From positions 1 through 64,000 of the forward strand of contig NZ_CP084472.1 in the NCBI RefSeq assembly GCF_020405225.1: DNA of 64,000 bases, read 5' to 3'. Source of the DNA: Natrinema sp. DC36 (lineage in GTDB: Archaea; Halobacteriota; Halobacteria; Halobacteriales; Natrialbaceae). Below the pieces are notes generated by a model. That model was not told the origin of the DNA and ran no database searches. It worked only from the letters and a program-made list of their open reading frames with translations. The position numbers and the translations under genes were made by a program. Numbering within the stretch: the first letter of the stretch is position 1; each line of letters starts with the position of its first letter. Shown here one piece after another: positions 28,632 through 37,703 of the stretch.

Positions 28632-29633
28632 ATGGATCCGATTCCGTTCGGTCTCGGGATACTCCTGCTCGCCGTCGTCGTCGTGGATCTCCTGTGGACG
28701 ACGCTCTGGGTCGAGGGCGGTGCCGGGCCGCTCACCTCGTGGCTGATGGCGGCGACGTGGAGCGGGTTCCGGCGGGTTGGCGATCGGGGCTCTCGCCTAC
28801 TCACCCTCTCAGGCCCGTCGGTCCTCGTCGTCGGACTCGTCACCTGGCTCGCCCTCCTCTGGGCTGGCTGGACGCTCGTCTTCGCGGGCGCCGACTATGC
28901 CCTCGTCGATACGGTCAACGGGAGCACGACCTCCTGGTCGGACCGGATTTACTACACCGGTTACACGATATTCACCCTGGGAATCGGCGACCTCGTTCCG
29001 CGCGAGGGACCGTGGCAGATCGCGACGACGCTCGCGGCGGCCAGCGGGATGCTCTTCGTCACCCTGAGCGTCACCTACGTCCTCTCCGTTCTCGACGCCG
29101 TCACGCAAAAGCGGTCGTTCGCGAGCAGCGTGAGCGGTCTCGGGTCGCAAAGCGACGGGATCCTCCGGACGAGTTGGAACGGCGAGGAGTTCGACGGACT
29201 GGCGCTGTCCCTGAACGAACTTACGTCGCAGTTAAACACGCTCACGGCGAACCACAAGGCGTATCCGGTTCTCCACTACTTCCACAGCGGGAAGACCGAA
29301 CGAGCGCCGGTGACGAGCGTCGCCCTCCTCGACGAAACGCTCACGCTGTTGCGGTTCGGCGTTCCCGAACGGGACCGGCCCAGTGACACGATCGTCAAAA
29401 ACGCGCGGGCGAGCGTCAATAGCTATCTCGGAACGCTCGACGACGCGTTCATCGAACCCGCAGATCGGTCCCCGCCGGCCCCGTCGCTCGAGGCGCTGCG
29501 CGATGCGGACGTGCCGACCGTTTCCGACGGGGCGTTCGACGCGTCCGTCGCGGACCTGCGCGAGCGGCGCCGACTGCTGCTCGCGCTCGTCGAATCGGAC
29601 GTCCGACAGTGGCCGACCGCGGAATCGGCGTGA
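28632..29633 (+). CDS. Two-TM potassium channel with cytoplasmic domain
   Basis: 333 aa from ATG 28632. Helices at about 5-27 and 55-85, a pore loop with selectivity filter TLGIGDL at about 115-121 (the usual TxGxGD, here with Ile), and a last helix at about 128-150. The remaining 180 residues are cytoplasmic, with no RCK fold that I can recognise. Ion_trans_2 family; K+ selectivity is inferred from the filter. Confidence 0.85.
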   Translation: MDPIPFGLGILLLAVVVVDLLWTTLWVEGGAGPLTSWLMAATWSGFRRVGDRGSRLLTLSGPSVLVVGLVTWLALLWAGWTLVFAGADYALVDTVNGSTTSWSDRIYYTGYTIFTLGIGDLVPREGPWQIATTLAAASGMLFVTLSVTYVLSVLDAVTQKRSFASSVSGLGSQSDGILRTSWNGEEFDGLALSLNELTSQLNTLTANHKAYPVLHYFHSGKTERAPVTSVALLDETLTLLRFGVPERDRPSDTIVKNARASVNSYLGTLDDAFIEPADRSPPAPSLEALRDADVPTVSDGAFDASVADLRERRRLLLALVESDVRQWPTAESA

Positions 29634-29798
29634 CCGTCGTCTCGCCTCGAGATCAGTTCGGACAGTTCGGCGGGTCCGCTCGATGGCTGACCGGGCGGCG
29701 CGCCTCGATCGGCGCCGGCTTCGAGCGACGGCTGGGTCGGCGTCCCCGCGATTCCACATCCACCATGCTTTTCTCGCTGTACGGGTATCGTTCCCTCG

Positions 29799-31181
29799 AT
29801 GGAGCGACCGGTGACCGAGGCCGACCTCACGTTTGATCACGTTCCCGAGACCGACCAGTCATTCGAGAACGCACTGACAAAGGCACGCGACGGCGACCGT
29901 CTCACGGTCGACGACGCAATCGAGTTACTCACGACGGGAACCGAGAGCGAGGGGATCGACCGGAAACGCAAGGAGCGCGTGCTCGAGGCGGCGGACCGAC
30001 GCCGCGCCGAGCAGGTCGGCGAGGAGGTCACCTTCATCGCGAACCTGAACAACAACGTCACGACGGCCTGTAACGTGGGCTGTCTCTTCTGCAATTTCAA
30101 GGACGCCGCCCACACCTTCGAGCGCGAGACGGAGATCGAGACCGCCGGGTTCACGAAGACGCCCGCGGAGTCCCGCGAAGTCGTCGCCGACGCCGTTGAT
30201 CGCGGTATTTACGAGGTCACGTCGGTCTCCGGGCTTCACCCCGCGTTCGCCCTCGACGAGGAACATCGGGAGATTCTCGACGATCACCCGAACCCGAAGG
30301 CGGTCAACTACAAGCCACCCGAACTGTACGACACCAGTCCCGGCACCTACGCGGACCAGCTGTCCGCGATGAGCGTCGACGAGGTGCACGTTCACTCGAT
30401 GACGCCCGAAGAGGCCTACCACGCCCGGCGGGGCACCGACTGGTCCTACGAGGAGGTCTACCGACGGCTGAAGGAGTCTGGGCTCGATACTGTGCCCGGA
30501 ACCGCAGCGGAGATCCTCGTCGAGGAGGTCCGCGAAGTGATCTGTCCCGGCAAGATCAGTACCGACGGCTGGCTCGAGGCCATGGAGGCCGCCGCGAACG
30601 TCGGCCTCGGGATGACGGCGACGATCATGTACGGCCACGTCGAGAACGAGGCCCACCGCGCGATGCACCTGAAGCGGATCCGGGAGCTGCAGGATCGAAC
30701 CGGGAACATCACCGAGTTCGTCCCGCTCTCCTTTATCCACCAGAACACGCCGCTGTTCGAACACGACGTCGTCTCGGGCGGCGCGAGCATCGACGAGGAC
30801 GAACTGATGATCGCCGTCTCGAGGCTGTTCCTCGATAACATCGACCACATCCAGTCCTCGTGGGTCAAGTACGGCGACGAACAGGGGCTGAAGCTGCTCT
30901 CGTGTGGGGCCGACGACTACATGGGAACGATCCTTTCCGAGGAGATCACCACTCGTGCCGGCGGCGAGCACGGTGAATTCCGCTCCTTTGCGGACTACGT
31001 CGAGATGGTCGCTTCGATCGGCCGCGTCCCGGTCGAGCGCTCGACCGACTACGAGAAACGCCGCGTCATCGACCCCGACGACCCGCCCTTCGGCCCCCGA
31101 CTCGGGCCGAAGGCCGACGGGACCGCGCTGCTGACTCGCGAAGAACAGGACGAACGCGATACCGTCCCCGCCGACGACTGA
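29799..31181 (+). CDS. cofH: FO synthase subunit CofH (F420 biosynthesis)
   Basis: 460 aa. With CofG it makes 7,8-didemethyl-8-hydroxy-5-deazariboflavin, the F420 chromophore, from tyrosine and the flavin precursor. Radical SAM motif CNVGCLFCNF at about residues 88-97; VHVHSMTPEEAYHARRG and TSATIMYGH-like TATIMYGHVE follow the CofH/MqnC pattern. GTG 29811 is an alternative start matching TEADLTFDHVPE. Its partners cofG and cofC lie 3-5 kb downstream on the other strand, separated by the repeat-framed block. Confidence 0.93.
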   Translation: MERPVTEADLTFDHVPETDQSFENALTKARDGDRLTVDDAIELLTTGTESEGIDRKRKERVLEAADRRRAEQVGEEVTFIANLNNNVTTACNVGCLFCNFKDAAHTFERETEIETAGFTKTPAESREVVADAVDRGIYEVTSVSGLHPAFALDEEHREILDDHPNPKAVNYKPPELYDTSPGTYADQLSAMSVDEVHVHSMTPEEAYHARRGTDWSYEEVYRRLKESGLDTVPGTAAEILVEEVREVICPGKISTDGWLEAMEAAANVGLGMTATIMYGHVENEAHRAMHLKRIRELQDRTGNITEFVPLSFIHQNTPLFEHDVVSGGASIDEDELMIAVSRLFLDNIDHIQSSWVKYGDEQGLKLLSCGADDYMGTILSEEITTRAGGEHGEFRSFADYVEMVASIGRVPVERSTDYEKRRVIDPDDPPFGPRLGPKADGTALLTREEQDERDTVPADD

Positions 31182-31541
31182 TCGGTCGACCTGTATCACT
31201 CAGTCCCGAACTAATTCCTGATAGTCCAGAGACGGTGGGACGTATCCCTCGAGACTGAGCAACCGTCATGCGGTGGCGCACGCTGTCGGCCGTCCGAACG
31301 ACAGTGAGGGCGGGCGTCGATGTCGTGCGAGGGATGAACGAGTGACCGAAGGGAACGAGCGTTAGCGCGGAACCGGGGGTTCCGCGAACCATCCGAACGG
31401 GCGCTTCGCGCCCGTGAGGAGAAATCGGTTGGGGAGGGCGTGGCGATTCCCTGTTGCCACGATTGCAGGGTACACCTCTCTTCACAGTCACCCTCGACTC
31501 GTTCGTGATCTACCTGAGTCTACGAGTCACTCGAGGACACG
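31182..31541. other. Intergenic region holding inverted-repeat arm A
   Basis: 360 bases between cofH and the cyclase gene. The main content is arm A at 31352-31470. Short frames across it are repeat-derived. Confidence 0.6.
31352..31470 (+). repeat. Inverted-repeat arm A of the 2.2-kb block
   Basis: Contains hairpins GCGGAACC-GGG-GGTTCCGC (about 31367-31385) and ACGGGCG-CTT-CGCCCGT-like at 31397-31416, then GGGGAGGGCGTGGCGATTCC and CTGTTGCCACGAT. Its reverse complement recurs at 33706-33870; the shared GGGGAGGG...CACGAT core is identical over 33 bases. Confidence 0.8.
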
Positions 31542-32180
31542 CTATTCGTTCACGACGCCGACGGCCCGAACCGGTGCACCGTCCCCCTCGAGCGCCAGCG
31601 GATACGCCCGGAGCTCGAACCGATCCCCGACCGCCCCGAGGTTCGTCAGGTTCTCGAGGATCAACCGATCGTCGCCCAGCAGCGCACGGTGGGCCTGAAA
31701 CCCCTCCGGCTCGTCCGCACTCGCGTCTTCCGTCGGTGTCGGATCGGGGTTGAGCGCGTCCACCGCGACATCGAATCCCCGATCGATGCACACCTCGGCT
31801 GCGGCCGGTGAGAGATAGGGGTGCTCGAGGTACCGCTCGGTCCCCCAGTGGGCGTCCCAGCCGGTCCAGCACGCGACCAGATCGGCGTCGCTGTCGGGCA
31901 CTCGCGATGCGGGAATCGGCTCGCGGGCCTCGAGGTCGCGACAATCGATCCGGACGGCGTCGAAGACGAACCGCTCGAGCGGGTACGCCTCGAGGGTCTT
32001 CCCGTCGGCTTCGGTGTGGGCGGGCGCGTCGACGTGGGTCCCGGTGTGGCTGCCACACTCGAGGGCCGTGACGCGAACGCCGTGTTCATCGTGGGTCGCG
32101 TGGGGGCAGACGACGACCGCGGGATCGTCGGGATACGTCTGCATCCCCGTCTCGATCGGCTGAGTGAGATCGACGTGCAT
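31542..32180 (-). CDS. Cyclase/kynurenine formamidase-like metal hydrolase
   Basis: 212 aa from ATG 32180. Cyclase family (PF04199): metal motif SHTGTHVDAPAH at about residues 42-53, start DLTQPIETGMQTYPDDP, and later YLSPAAAEVCIDRGF. Members hydrolyse N-formylkynurenine or related amides and cyclic bonds; the substrate here cannot be told. It opens the repeat-framed block. Confidence 0.88.
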   Translation of the reverse strand: MHVDLTQPIETGMQTYPDDPAVVVCPHATHDEHGVRVTALECGSHTGTHVDAPAHTEADGKTLEAYPLERFVFDAVRIDCRDLEAREPIPASRVPDSDADLVACWTGWDAHWGTERYLEHPYLSPAAAEVCIDRGFDVAVDALNPDPTPTEDASADEPEGFQAHRALLGDDRLILENLTNLGAVGDRFELRAYPLALEGDGAPVRAVGVVNE

Positions 32181-32314
32181 ACGGGATTGCCGTCGCCGGA
32201 CGGACATAACGCTGTGCGAACGCGTTCGCGGAGCGACGACCATTCCGTACCCCGAACGGCCGAACGCGGGTCGCCGGATCATATATCATGATTTATGCCA
32301 CCGCTCGACAACGT

Positions 32315-33079
32315 ATGGGCATGCGACTCAAAGGCAAGACGGCATTTATTACGGGTGCAGGGTCCGGCCTCGGCCGGGAAGCAGCGCAGTTGTTCGCCGA
32401 GGAGGGCGCGACGATCGTCGCGGCCGATATCGACCTCGAGGGGGCCGAGGAGACGATTGACTTGGTCGAAAGCGCGGGGCAAGAGGGGACCGCACTCGAG
32501 TTGGACGTTCGGGACGCCGACGCGGTCCACGCGGCCGTCGACGAGGCGGTCTCGGAGTTCGGCCTCGATATCATGGTGAACAACGCGGGCGTGAGCCACG
32601 AGCGCGCGAAGGTCGAGGAGATCGCCGAGGGCGAGCGCGATCGGGTGATCGATATCAACGTCAAGGGCGTCTGGAACGGCTGTCACGCCGCGATTCCACA
32701 CTTCAGGGAACAGGGATCGGGAGCCATCGTCAACACGGCGTCGCTGGCGGGCGTCATCGGCGCGCCGCAGTTGGGAGCCTACTCGCTGTCGAAGGGCGCA
32801 GTCGTCAACTTCACGCGGACCGTCGCGGCGGAGGTCGGCCCCGCCGGCGTCCGGGCGAACGCGGTCTGCCCGGGCGTGACGGACACCGCGATGCCCCGGA
32901 AGAACCACACCGAGGAGGAGTGGGAGGCGACCAAAGAGGAGATGTCCCGCTACTATCCGCTGAAGCGTCTCGGGGAGCCCGAAGATATCGCGAACGCGAT
33001 GTTGTTCTTGGCGAGCGACGAAGCCGACTGGATCACCGGCCAGGCGCTGGTCGTCGACGGCGGCTTCTCATGTACGTAA
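32315..33079 (+). CDS. Short-chain dehydrogenase/reductase
   Basis: About 254 aa from ATG 32315 (ATG 32321 also possible). Classical SDR: cofactor loop TGAGSGLG, NNAGV at about 84-88, catalytic Ser then YSLSK, and the C-terminal WITGQALVVDGGF. Asp at the end of strand two (AADIDLEGAEE) suggests NAD(H) preference. Alcohol/keto substrate unknown. An AT-rich ATATATCATGATTTA promoter region lies at about 32282. Second gene of the repeat-framed block. Confidence 0.9.
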   Translation: MGMRLKGKTAFITGAGSGLGREAAQLFAEEGATIVAADIDLEGAEETIDLVESAGQEGTALELDVRDADAVHAAVDEAVSEFGLDIMVNNAGVSHERAKVEEIAEGERDRVIDINVKGVWNGCHAAIPHFREQGSGAIVNTASLAGVIGAPQLGAYSLSKGAVVNFTRTVAAEVGPAGVRANAVCPGVTDTAMPRKNHTEEEWEATKEEMSRYYPLKRLGEPEDIANAMLFLASDEADWITGQALVVDGGFSCT

Positions 33080-33136
33080 CGGTCTACCCCGTTTCCGGAG
33101 GGGAAGCGTTTCGGGACCGGCGGCCGAACGCCCGCT

Positions 33137-33601
33137 ATGGCCACCGACGAGTCCTACGTGCGGCGGGCGATCGACCTCGCGGAATCGGCGGTCGCGAACG
33201 GCAACACGCCATTCGGCTCCCTGCTCGTCGTCGACGACGCGGTCGTTCGGACGGCCGAGAACACCACGCTCACTGACGACGACATTGCGGCTCATCCCGA
33301 GTTCAAACTGGCTCGGTGGGCCGCGAGCGAACTCGAGCCTGACGAACTCGAGTCCTGTACCATGTACACGAGCACCGAGCCGTGTCCGATGTGTGCGAGC
33401 GCGATTATCTACGCGGGACTCGAGCGGGTCGTCTACAGCGTTTCCGTCGATTCGCTCGTGGACGTTCGGGATGACGGCGTGATCGAGATCCCCTGCGAGG
33501 AAGTCGTCGATCGGGCCGACAGGTCGACGATCGTGGAGGGACCGGTGCTCGAGCGCGAGGGGCTCGCGGTCCACGAGAACTACTTTTCGTCGACATCATA
33601 G
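33137..33601 (+). CDS. CMP/dCMP-type nucleoside deaminase
   Basis: 154 aa. Zinc-dependent deaminase fold: the usual HAE motif reads AHPEFKLARWA (His-Pro-Glu), and the Cys ligands are PCPMCASAIIYAG. This places it with guanine deaminase/TadA-like enzymes rather than pyrimidine-specific ones; the actual base is not predictable. Third gene of the block, same strand as the SDR gene with 57 bases between. Confidence 0.88.
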   Translation: MATDESYVRRAIDLAESAVANGNTPFGSLLVVDDAVVRTAENTTLTDDDIAAHPEFKLARWAASELEPDELESCTMYTSTEPCPMCASAIIYAGLERVVYSVSVDSLVDVRDDGVIEIPCEEVVDRADRSTIVEGPVLEREGLAVHENYFSSTS

Positions 33602-34161
33602 AACAGTCTGCAGAAGTCGACTGCATGCTAATTTCGATGTCTCTGTTGGTAGTACTGCCAGTGAATGGGACGGTGTATTTCGACTGAATCAAGTGAGACG
33701 AAGCGTCCTGCTATCGTGGCAACAGGGAATCGCCACGCCCTCCCCGGCCGATTGCTACTCACGGGCCGAAGGCCCGTTCACCTTGCGGTTCTCGCTCCCG
33801 ACGATCGCTCCGAACCGCGCACCGTTCGTATGGTCCGCGGAACCTCCGGTTCCGCGCTAACGCTCGCTCCTATCGTCGCTCACTCATCCACTGGAAGACG
33901 CAAAGCGTCTTCCAAGCAGTCACTCGCTACACTCGTGACGACCTCGCACGGCTTCGGGCCGCGGCTCACTCGTTAGTTCGCGGTTCCCTCCGGTCACCGC
34001 TCACACTACCGAGGCCGTCACTCCGTTCAGGCCTCGCAGTTCGCCGCGGCACAGCGCGTGCCACCGCACGCCAGTTGACCAATCCGAGGTGATACGTTGT
34101 TCGCCTGTTCCGATCGATTATCGGACCAAATCGAGGGTTACACCGCGCGCCGACGCCCGGT
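33602..34161. other. Intergenic, repeat-rich region
   Basis: 560 bases between the deaminase and the cofG stop. It holds arm B (33706-33870), a further hairpin GGAAGACG-CAAA-GCGTCTTCC-like near 33893, and many short inverted pieces to about 34060. No gene is supported. Confidence 0.55.
33706..33870 (-). repeat. Inverted-repeat arm B of the 2.2-kb block
   Basis: Reverse complement of arm A (31352-31470), with an extra segment of about 50 bases (33778-33831) between the two hairpins. Hairpins: ACGGGCC-GAA-GGCCCGT at 33761-33777 and GCGGAACC-TCC-GGTTCCGC at about 33837-33855. Confidence 0.8.
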
Positions 34162-35325
34162 CTAGTCCGCCGTGGGTATCGTCTCGTCTCGAAGCACCGA
34201 CCGATAGCGCTCGCCGGCCGAGTCCTCGGCCTCGAGCGCGTCCCGGATCGTCGGCGAGATCCACTCGCGACCCCCGTCCGACCCGTCGGCCAGTCGACCG
34301 TCGAACCCGTCCGTTCGCAGGGCTGGCGGCAGGAACCGCTCGTAGACGGGGAGGCGCTCTCCCAGTGGAACGCCCGCGTGGGCCGCGATCTCTTCGAGTT
34401 CGCGCAGCGCGGGCCACGTGTAGTCCGGATTGATGTGGTCGTCAGTAACTGGCGAGACGCCGCCGAGGTCGTCGACCCCGCAGTCGATCAGGTCTCTGGC
34501 GGGGGCGAGGTTCGGCGGTACCTGTACCGAGATTTCCTCGGGCAGGGCGACGCGGGCCATCGCAGTCACCTGTCGCAGCGTCGCGAGGTCGGGCGAGCCC
34601 CCCGACCAGCGTTCGTTCTCCACCACCGGCTGGACGATCAGCTCCTGGATGTGGTCGTATCGGTCGTGCAGTTCGCGGATCGCGAGCAGGCTCTCCGCGC
34701 GATCCCGCCAGTTCTCGCCGATTCCTACCAGAATCCCGGTCGTGAAGGCCACGTCCAGTTCGCCGGCGTTTTTCAGGGTCCGCAGCCGCTGGCCGGGCAC
34801 CTTGCGCCGCGGACCGGCGTGGGCCCCGACTTCCGCGGTCGTCTCGAGCATCACGCCCATGCTGGCGTTGACGTCGGCGACTTCGGCCATCTGCTCGCGG
34901 GTCTGATCGCCCGGATTGGCGTGCGGGAGCAGCCCCTCCTCGAGTGCCACTTCACAGGCCTCGCGCAGATAGGTATGAATCGAGTCGTGGCCCCACTCCG
35001 CGAGCTGGTCGTGAATCTCCGTGTAGCGGTCGTCGGGATCGTCGCCGAACGTGAACAGCGCTTCCGTACAGCCCGCGTCGGCCCCGCGCCGGCAGATATC
35101 GCGGATCTCCTCGAGCGAGAGCAGGGAAGCCTGTCCCGGCGGATCGAAGTAGGTACAGTACGTACAGGTGTAGCGACAGGCCGTGGTGAGCGGGATGAAC
35201 ACGTTTCGCGAAAACGTCAGCGCCGGCGGTGCCTCGACGTCGTTCGGGCTGACCTGCAGGAGCTCCTCGACGGCCCCGTCGTCGACCGCGATATCGACGC
35301 CGTACTCGCTCGCCCCGGGAAACAT
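34162..35325 (-). CDS. cofG: FO synthase subunit CofG (F420 biosynthesis)
   Basis: 387 aa. Radical SAM partner of CofH. Cluster motif CRYTCTYCTYF at about residues 50-60, then SLEEIRDICRRGADAGCTEA, LPHANPGDQT, and the family C-terminus GGVSPVTDDHINPDYTWP. Full length. A CTTATG element before the ATG may be the promoter. It is followed upstream on the same strand by cofC, 72 bases away. Confidence 0.94.
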   Translation of the reverse strand: MFPGASEYGVDIAVDDGAVEELLQVSPNDVEAPPALTFSRNVFIPLTTACRYTCTYCTYFDPPGQASLLSLEEIRDICRRGADAGCTEALFTFGDDPDDRYTEIHDQLAEWGHDSIHTYLREACEVALEEGLLPHANPGDQTREQMAEVADVNASMGVMLETTAEVGAHAGPRRKVPGQRLRTLKNAGELDVAFTTGILVGIGENWRDRAESLLAIRELHDRYDHIQELIVQPVVENERWSGGSPDLATLRQVTAMARVALPEEISVQVPPNLAPARDLIDCGVDDLGGVSPVTDDHINPDYTWPALRELEEIAAHAGVPLGERLPVYERFLPPALRTDGFDGRLADGSDGGREWISPTIRDALEAEDSAGERYRSVLRDETIPTAD

Positions 35326-35397
35326 TACCTCTGGATGTCTTCCCTCGGCACATAAGGGCTGCCTTCCTGCGTGGCGGGCTAACGGGCAGCCACCGGG

Positions 35398-36093
35398 TTA
35401 CTTCGTCGGGACGCTCTCGTCGCGAACGATGTCGACGCGACCGTCCCGATCGTCGAGTTCGAACCCGAACGCCCGGAGACGAGCGGGGGCGCGATTCGTC
35501 TCGAGCCCGTGGACGAGCACCTCGACGAGATCCGTCGGTTCGTCGATGTCGGTCGCCAGTCGGAACGAGTCGACCGTCTCGAGACCGGCACCGACGTTGC
35601 GAGCGATCTCGCGATGGTCGAGATAGGAGGCTCCGTGGTAGTCCACGCGGAAGTCGGGATGTCGAACGACGAGCGCGTTCGTCCCGCCGCCGCGCCCCGG
35701 CGCGATCGCGATATCGGCCGACGTCGTCAGAAGCCGCTCGAGCGCATCGGGGGTCGCCAGCGCGAGGTCGGCCATGACGACGGCGACGGCGTCGGGAACG
35801 TCGTCCGCACGGCCGCGGCACTCGCTTCCCGGGAGTCGCGCGTTGACCGCGTCCGTCAGCGGCCGATCGTCGACCGTCCCTGATACCGACGCGGCGACCT
35901 CGCCCGGGAGATCGAACTCCTCGAGATCGAGTGGCACAGTCGAGACGATCCTCGGCTCGTGTCCCGCGCCGACGATCGCACAGAGGACGTCTGCGAGCAT
36001 GGCGCGGGAAAGTACCTCGCGCTCGGCCGGCGTGAGCACGGACTCGAGGCGAGTCTTCGGCGTCTCGGCGGCGAACGGGACCAGGACGCGCAT
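35398..36093 (-). CDS. cofC: 2-phospho-L-lactate guanylyltransferase CofC
   Basis: 231 aa. Activates 2-phospho-L-lactate (or a related phosphoacid) for joining to FO in F420 synthesis. Nucleotidyltransferase start MRVLVPFAAETPKTRLESVL, then VMADLALATPDAL, and GRGGGTNALVVR with DYHGASYLDH. It precedes cofG on the same strand and is probably co-transcribed. Confidence 0.93.
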   Translation of the reverse strand: MRVLVPFAAETPKTRLESVLTPAEREVLSRAMLADVLCAIVGAGHEPRIVSTVPLDLEEFDLPGEVAASVSGTVDDRPLTDAVNARLPGSECRGRADDVPDAVAVVMADLALATPDALERLLTTSADIAIAPGRGGGTNALVVRHPDFRVDYHGASYLDHREIARNVGAGLETVDSFRLATDIDEPTDLVEVLVHGLETNRAPARLRAFGFELDDRDGRVDIVRDESVPTK

Positions 36094-36278
36094 CTGAATC
36101 TGGTTGCGGTAGTTCGGGCGCGCTCAAAAACACGTCGGAGTGCGCCCGTTCGCCGTCGCGAAATACACGTCGCGAAATACGCGCTGCGAGCAGTCCACGC
36201 CGGGAACGCGAGTGTGTTCCCGGCCTCGTGCCCCCCGACACGAGTCCGGTCGCTCGCGATTGTCGAACGAACGACGGC

Positions 36279-37457
36279 CTAGAACAGCGGCTCGAGTTCG
36301 TCCTCGTCGTCCTCGACGAGTTCCTCGAGGTTCTCGCTGCTGTCTTGCTGGATATCGTCGATATTGTCCTGGGCCTCGATGGCAACCTGTTGCAGTCGCT
36401 TGATCCGCGGGACGTTCGTCACGCCGGAGAGCAAGATGGCTGCAGCCACTTCGGGCTCTCCGCGCGGGAAGTCGCCGCCGCGAACTTCCATGCTTCCCGT
36501 TTCCTCCTCGAGCCACTTCCGCCCGCGCTCGATGCCTTTCCGGTTCAGATACTCCGAGGGTCCGGAGAGCACGAGCAGGGCGCGCTCGGTCCCTTCGATC
36601 TCACACGGGAGCGTGAGTCGGCCGAGTGCGGCCTTGCGGACGAGGCTCGTGATGCGGTTCGTCGTGTTCGCGGCGTCGAGACTGTCGTCGCCGCCGCCGT
36701 CGCCGGTGAACCGGGAGAGCAGGCCGCCACTCGAGTTCACCTCGACGTCCTCCGAGGCGAAGCCGACGGTGGAGACACCACCGCCGGAGAGCGTGTTGAT
36801 GATCTCGGAGGAGTCGACGACGCTCTCGGCGACTTCCTGGCCCTCTCCGACCTCGCCGGCGCCGAAGAGGATGCCGAAGCGGCGGACGATCTCCTCGTTG
36901 ATCTGGTCGTAGCCGCCTTCCATGGACTCGCCGGTCTGTCGCCACGAGTCGTTGTCGAAGACGAGCAGGTTGTCGACCTCGCGGACGAACGTCTGAAACG
37001 ATCTGGCCGCGTTGAGCGTGTAGATCCCGCCTTCGTCCGTCCCCGGCAGGACGCCGAGGCCGTAGACCGGGATCGTGTAGATCCTCTTGAGGTGTTTGGC
37101 GAGGACGGGCGCGCCACCGGAACCGGTGCCGCCGCCCATGCCGGCGACGATCAGAAAGGCGTCGACCTCGTGGGTCGGGATCGAGTCGATGGCGTTCTGT
37201 ACCTCGTCGATGTCCTCCTCGGCGACTTCCGCGCCGAGTTCGTTGTCAGCACCCACGCCGTGGCCCTTGACGCGGGCCTGGCCGATGAGTACGCGATTCT
37301 CCTGTGGTATATTATCGAGACCGATGAGGTCCGCCTTCGCGGAGTTGACGGCAATCGCCGCGCGGACGATTCCGCTACCCGTCCGATCGTCGTAATCGAG
37401 GAATCGATCGACGATTTTGCCACCGGCCTGTCCGAATCCGATCATCGCCAGCTTCAT
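36279..37457 (-). CDS. cetZ: Tubulin-like cell-shape protein CetZ
   Basis: 392 aa from ATG 37457. Tubulin/FtsZ superfamily GTPase of the CetZ group, which in Haloferax controls cell shape and rod development rather than division. Nucleotide loops: FGQAGGKIVDRF (T1), AGMGGGTGSGGAP (T4), and the CetZ-type C-terminal tail, acidic (VEDDEDELEPLF). All GTP loops look intact. It stands alone with its own promoter at about 37502-37508. Confidence 0.94.
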   Translation of the reverse strand: MKLAMIGFGQAGGKIVDRFLDYDDRTGSGIVRAAIAVNSAKADLIGLDNIPQENRVLIGQARVKGHGVGADNELGAEVAEEDIDEVQNAIDSIPTHEVDAFLIVAGMGGGTGSGGAPVLAKHLKRIYTIPVYGLGVLPGTDEGGIYTLNAARSFQTFVREVDNLLVFDNDSWRQTGESMEGGYDQINEEIVRRFGILFGAGEVGEGQEVAESVVDSSEIINTLSGGGVSTVGFASEDVEVNSSGGLLSRFTGDGGGDDSLDAANTTNRITSLVRKAALGRLTLPCEIEGTERALLVLSGPSEYLNRKGIERGRKWLEEETGSMEVRGGDFPRGEPEVAAAILLSGVTNVPRIKRLQQVAIEAQDNIDDIQQDSSENLEELVEDDEDELEPLF

Positions 37458-37501
37458 TGTTTGTTTGGGGGCTCCGTTGAATTGGTACCAGTGCAATGGA
37501 G

Positions 37502-37508
37502 GATATAA
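37502..37508 (-). promoter_or_regulatory. Box A of cetZ
   Basis: Minus-strand CTTATATCC; about 45 bases before the ATG, which predicts a leader near 20 bases containing GGAGCCCCC, unlike the many leaderless genes here. Confidence 0.55.
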
Positions 37509-37703
37509 GTCTTGTGCTGAACTGAATTTCACGTTTTCTTTACTATTCCTCCGTATCGGGTGACTGGAGTGGTATTTGCGCCGATTCTCCGAACTCGAAA
37601 ACGCCGTGTACCCCGTCCCGTACTGTTTTTTAAGTTAGGTTTTCTCTCGACCCGATCGCGACATAATCGGTCGCTGTGAGCGACGACGACACCGATCTAC
37701 TCG

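Noticed and set aside
31066-31491. Frame across arm A of the inverted repeat
   Set aside because: Its peptide comes from palindromes, has no start context and extends antisense into cofH.
33665-33976. Frame across arm B
   Set aside because: Repeat-derived; not conserved with the other arm's frame.
36228-37508. Long frame opposite cetZ
   Set aside because: cetZ carries all GTP loops; the antisense frame has none.
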